Shown: piece by piece, positions 5,849-6,228 of the stretch
Layout of the letters: each line of letters opens with the position of its first letter
How positions within the stretch are numbered: the first letter of the stretch is position 1
Origin: an uncultured bacterium
Lineage (GTDB): Bacteria > Bacillota > Clostridia > Oscillospirales > Oscillospiraceae
Assembly (NCBI GenBank): GCA_949288405.1
Contig: CASEKM010000165.1
Span: forward strand, 1 to 6,228
Direction: 5' to 3'
Length of the DNA stretch: 6,228 nt
The notes under the pieces: generated by a model
Told to the model about the DNA's origin: nothing
What the model saw: the letters and a program-made list of their open reading frames with translations, nothing else
The model's database searches: none
Position numbers and translations under genes: made by a program

Positions 5849-5924
5849 GGGAGCATAGCTCAGCTGGTAGAGCACATGCCTTACAAGCATGGGGTCACAG
5901 GTTCGAGCCCTGTTGTTCCCACCA
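5849..5924 (+). tRNA. tRNA-Val (anticodon UAC)
   Basis: A complete 76-base cloverleaf. The acceptor GGGAGCA (5849-5855) pairs with 5914-5920 (one G-U). The anticodon stem CATGC/GCATG (5875-5879, 5887-5891) encloses loop CTTACAA with anticodon TAC at 5882-5884. The T arm has GTTCGAG. The CCA end is encoded (5922-5924). First gene of the tRNA operon. Confidence 0.97.
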
Positions 5925-5938
5925 CCCCCTAACTACCT

Positions 5939-6015
<77 letters not shown>

Positions 6016-6018
6016 TTT

Positions 6019-6094
<76 letters not shown>

Positions 6095-6106
6095 ACAACC
6101 CAAAGC

Positions 6107-6131
6107 CCTGGAAGGGCTCCCCCCTTCCAGG
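6107..6131 (+). repeat. perfect hairpin in the tRNA-Phe/tRNA-Gly spacer
   Basis: CCTGGAAGGG (6107-6116) and CCCTTCCAGG (6122-6131) form a perfect 10-bp stem around a five-base loop, within the 43-base spacer between tRNA-Phe and tRNA-Gly. No T tract follows, so it is unlikely to terminate transcription. It may be an RNase processing site or an internal folding barrier in the precursor. Confidence 0.75.
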
Positions 6132-6137
6132 CAACAT

Positions 6138-6213
6138 GCGAGTGTAGCTCATCTGGTAGAGCGCCACCTTGCCAAGGTGGAGGTAGCGAGTTCGAGCCTC
6201 GTCACTCGCTCCA
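6138..6213 (+). tRNA. tRNA-Gly (anticodon GCC)
   Basis: A complete 76-base cloverleaf. The acceptor GCGAGTG (6138-6144) pairs with 6203-6209 (one G-C-preserving stem, no mismatch). The anticodon stem CCACC/GGTGG (6164-6168, 6176-6180) encloses loop TTGCCAA with anticodon GCC at 6171-6173. The discriminator is U and CCA is encoded (6211-6213). No terminator follows in the remaining 15 bases, so the operon may continue past the window. Confidence 0.97.
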
Positions 6214-6228
6214 ATTTTATGGAGCGCT

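Noticed and set aside
5651..5890. 79-codon open frame on the - strand between pfkA and the tRNA genes
   Set aside because: It begins inside tRNA-Val, runs through both promoters and is Lys/Arg-rich from the A/T tracts. There is no homology I recognise and no ribosome binding site.

Overview
The window comes from a G+C-rich bacterial chromosome. Strong AGGAGG-type ribosome binding sites, CCA-encoding tRNA genes, sigma-A-like promoters (TTGACA/TATAAT), a Gram-positive-type phosphofructokinase and a clostridial-style UvrD paralogue point to a high-GC member of the Firmicutes, most likely the Clostridia/Oscillospiraceae (Flavonifractor/Oscillibacter-like). This placement is an inference from recalled sequence resemblance, not a database search.

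Layout, left to right. (1) The 3' part of rpsB (ribosomal protein S2) and the complete tsf (elongation factor Ts), both on the + strand. They are separated by an intrinsic-terminator-like hairpin, a second hairpin and a strong Shine-Dalgarno site, and tsf ends in a textbook terminator. (2) A monocistronic + strand gene for a UvrD/PcrA-like superfamily 1 helicase. It has its own extended -10 promoter, which fixes the start at a GTG and gives a 700-residue product. (3) A convergent - strand gene for a DUF1275/YoaK-type membrane protein, whose stop codon shares a CTAG with the helicase stop. (4) A - strand gene for ATP-dependent 6-phosphofructokinase (pfkA), with its own promoter, GC-rich leader and terminator-like hairpin. 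(5) A 291-base divergent control region: the pfkA promoter fires left, and a consensus stable-RNA promoter fires right across an A/T-tract-rich stretch. (6) A tRNA operon, Val(UAC)-Asp(GUC)-Phe(GAA)-Gly(GCC), that runs to the end of the window, with a perfect hairpin in the Phe-Gly spacer.

The theme is core growth functions: translation (S2, EF-Ts, tRNAs), glycolysis (Pfk) and DNA maintenance (helicase), plus one poorly characterised membrane protein. Each protein gene after tsf appears to be its own transcription unit. I see no mobile element, CRISPR array, prophage or defence gene, and no previously undescribed system. The points most worth checking are the altered allosteric-site residues in the phosphofructokinase, the tandem hairpins between rpsB and tsf, the shared-stop convergent gene pair and the hairpin in the tRNA spacer.
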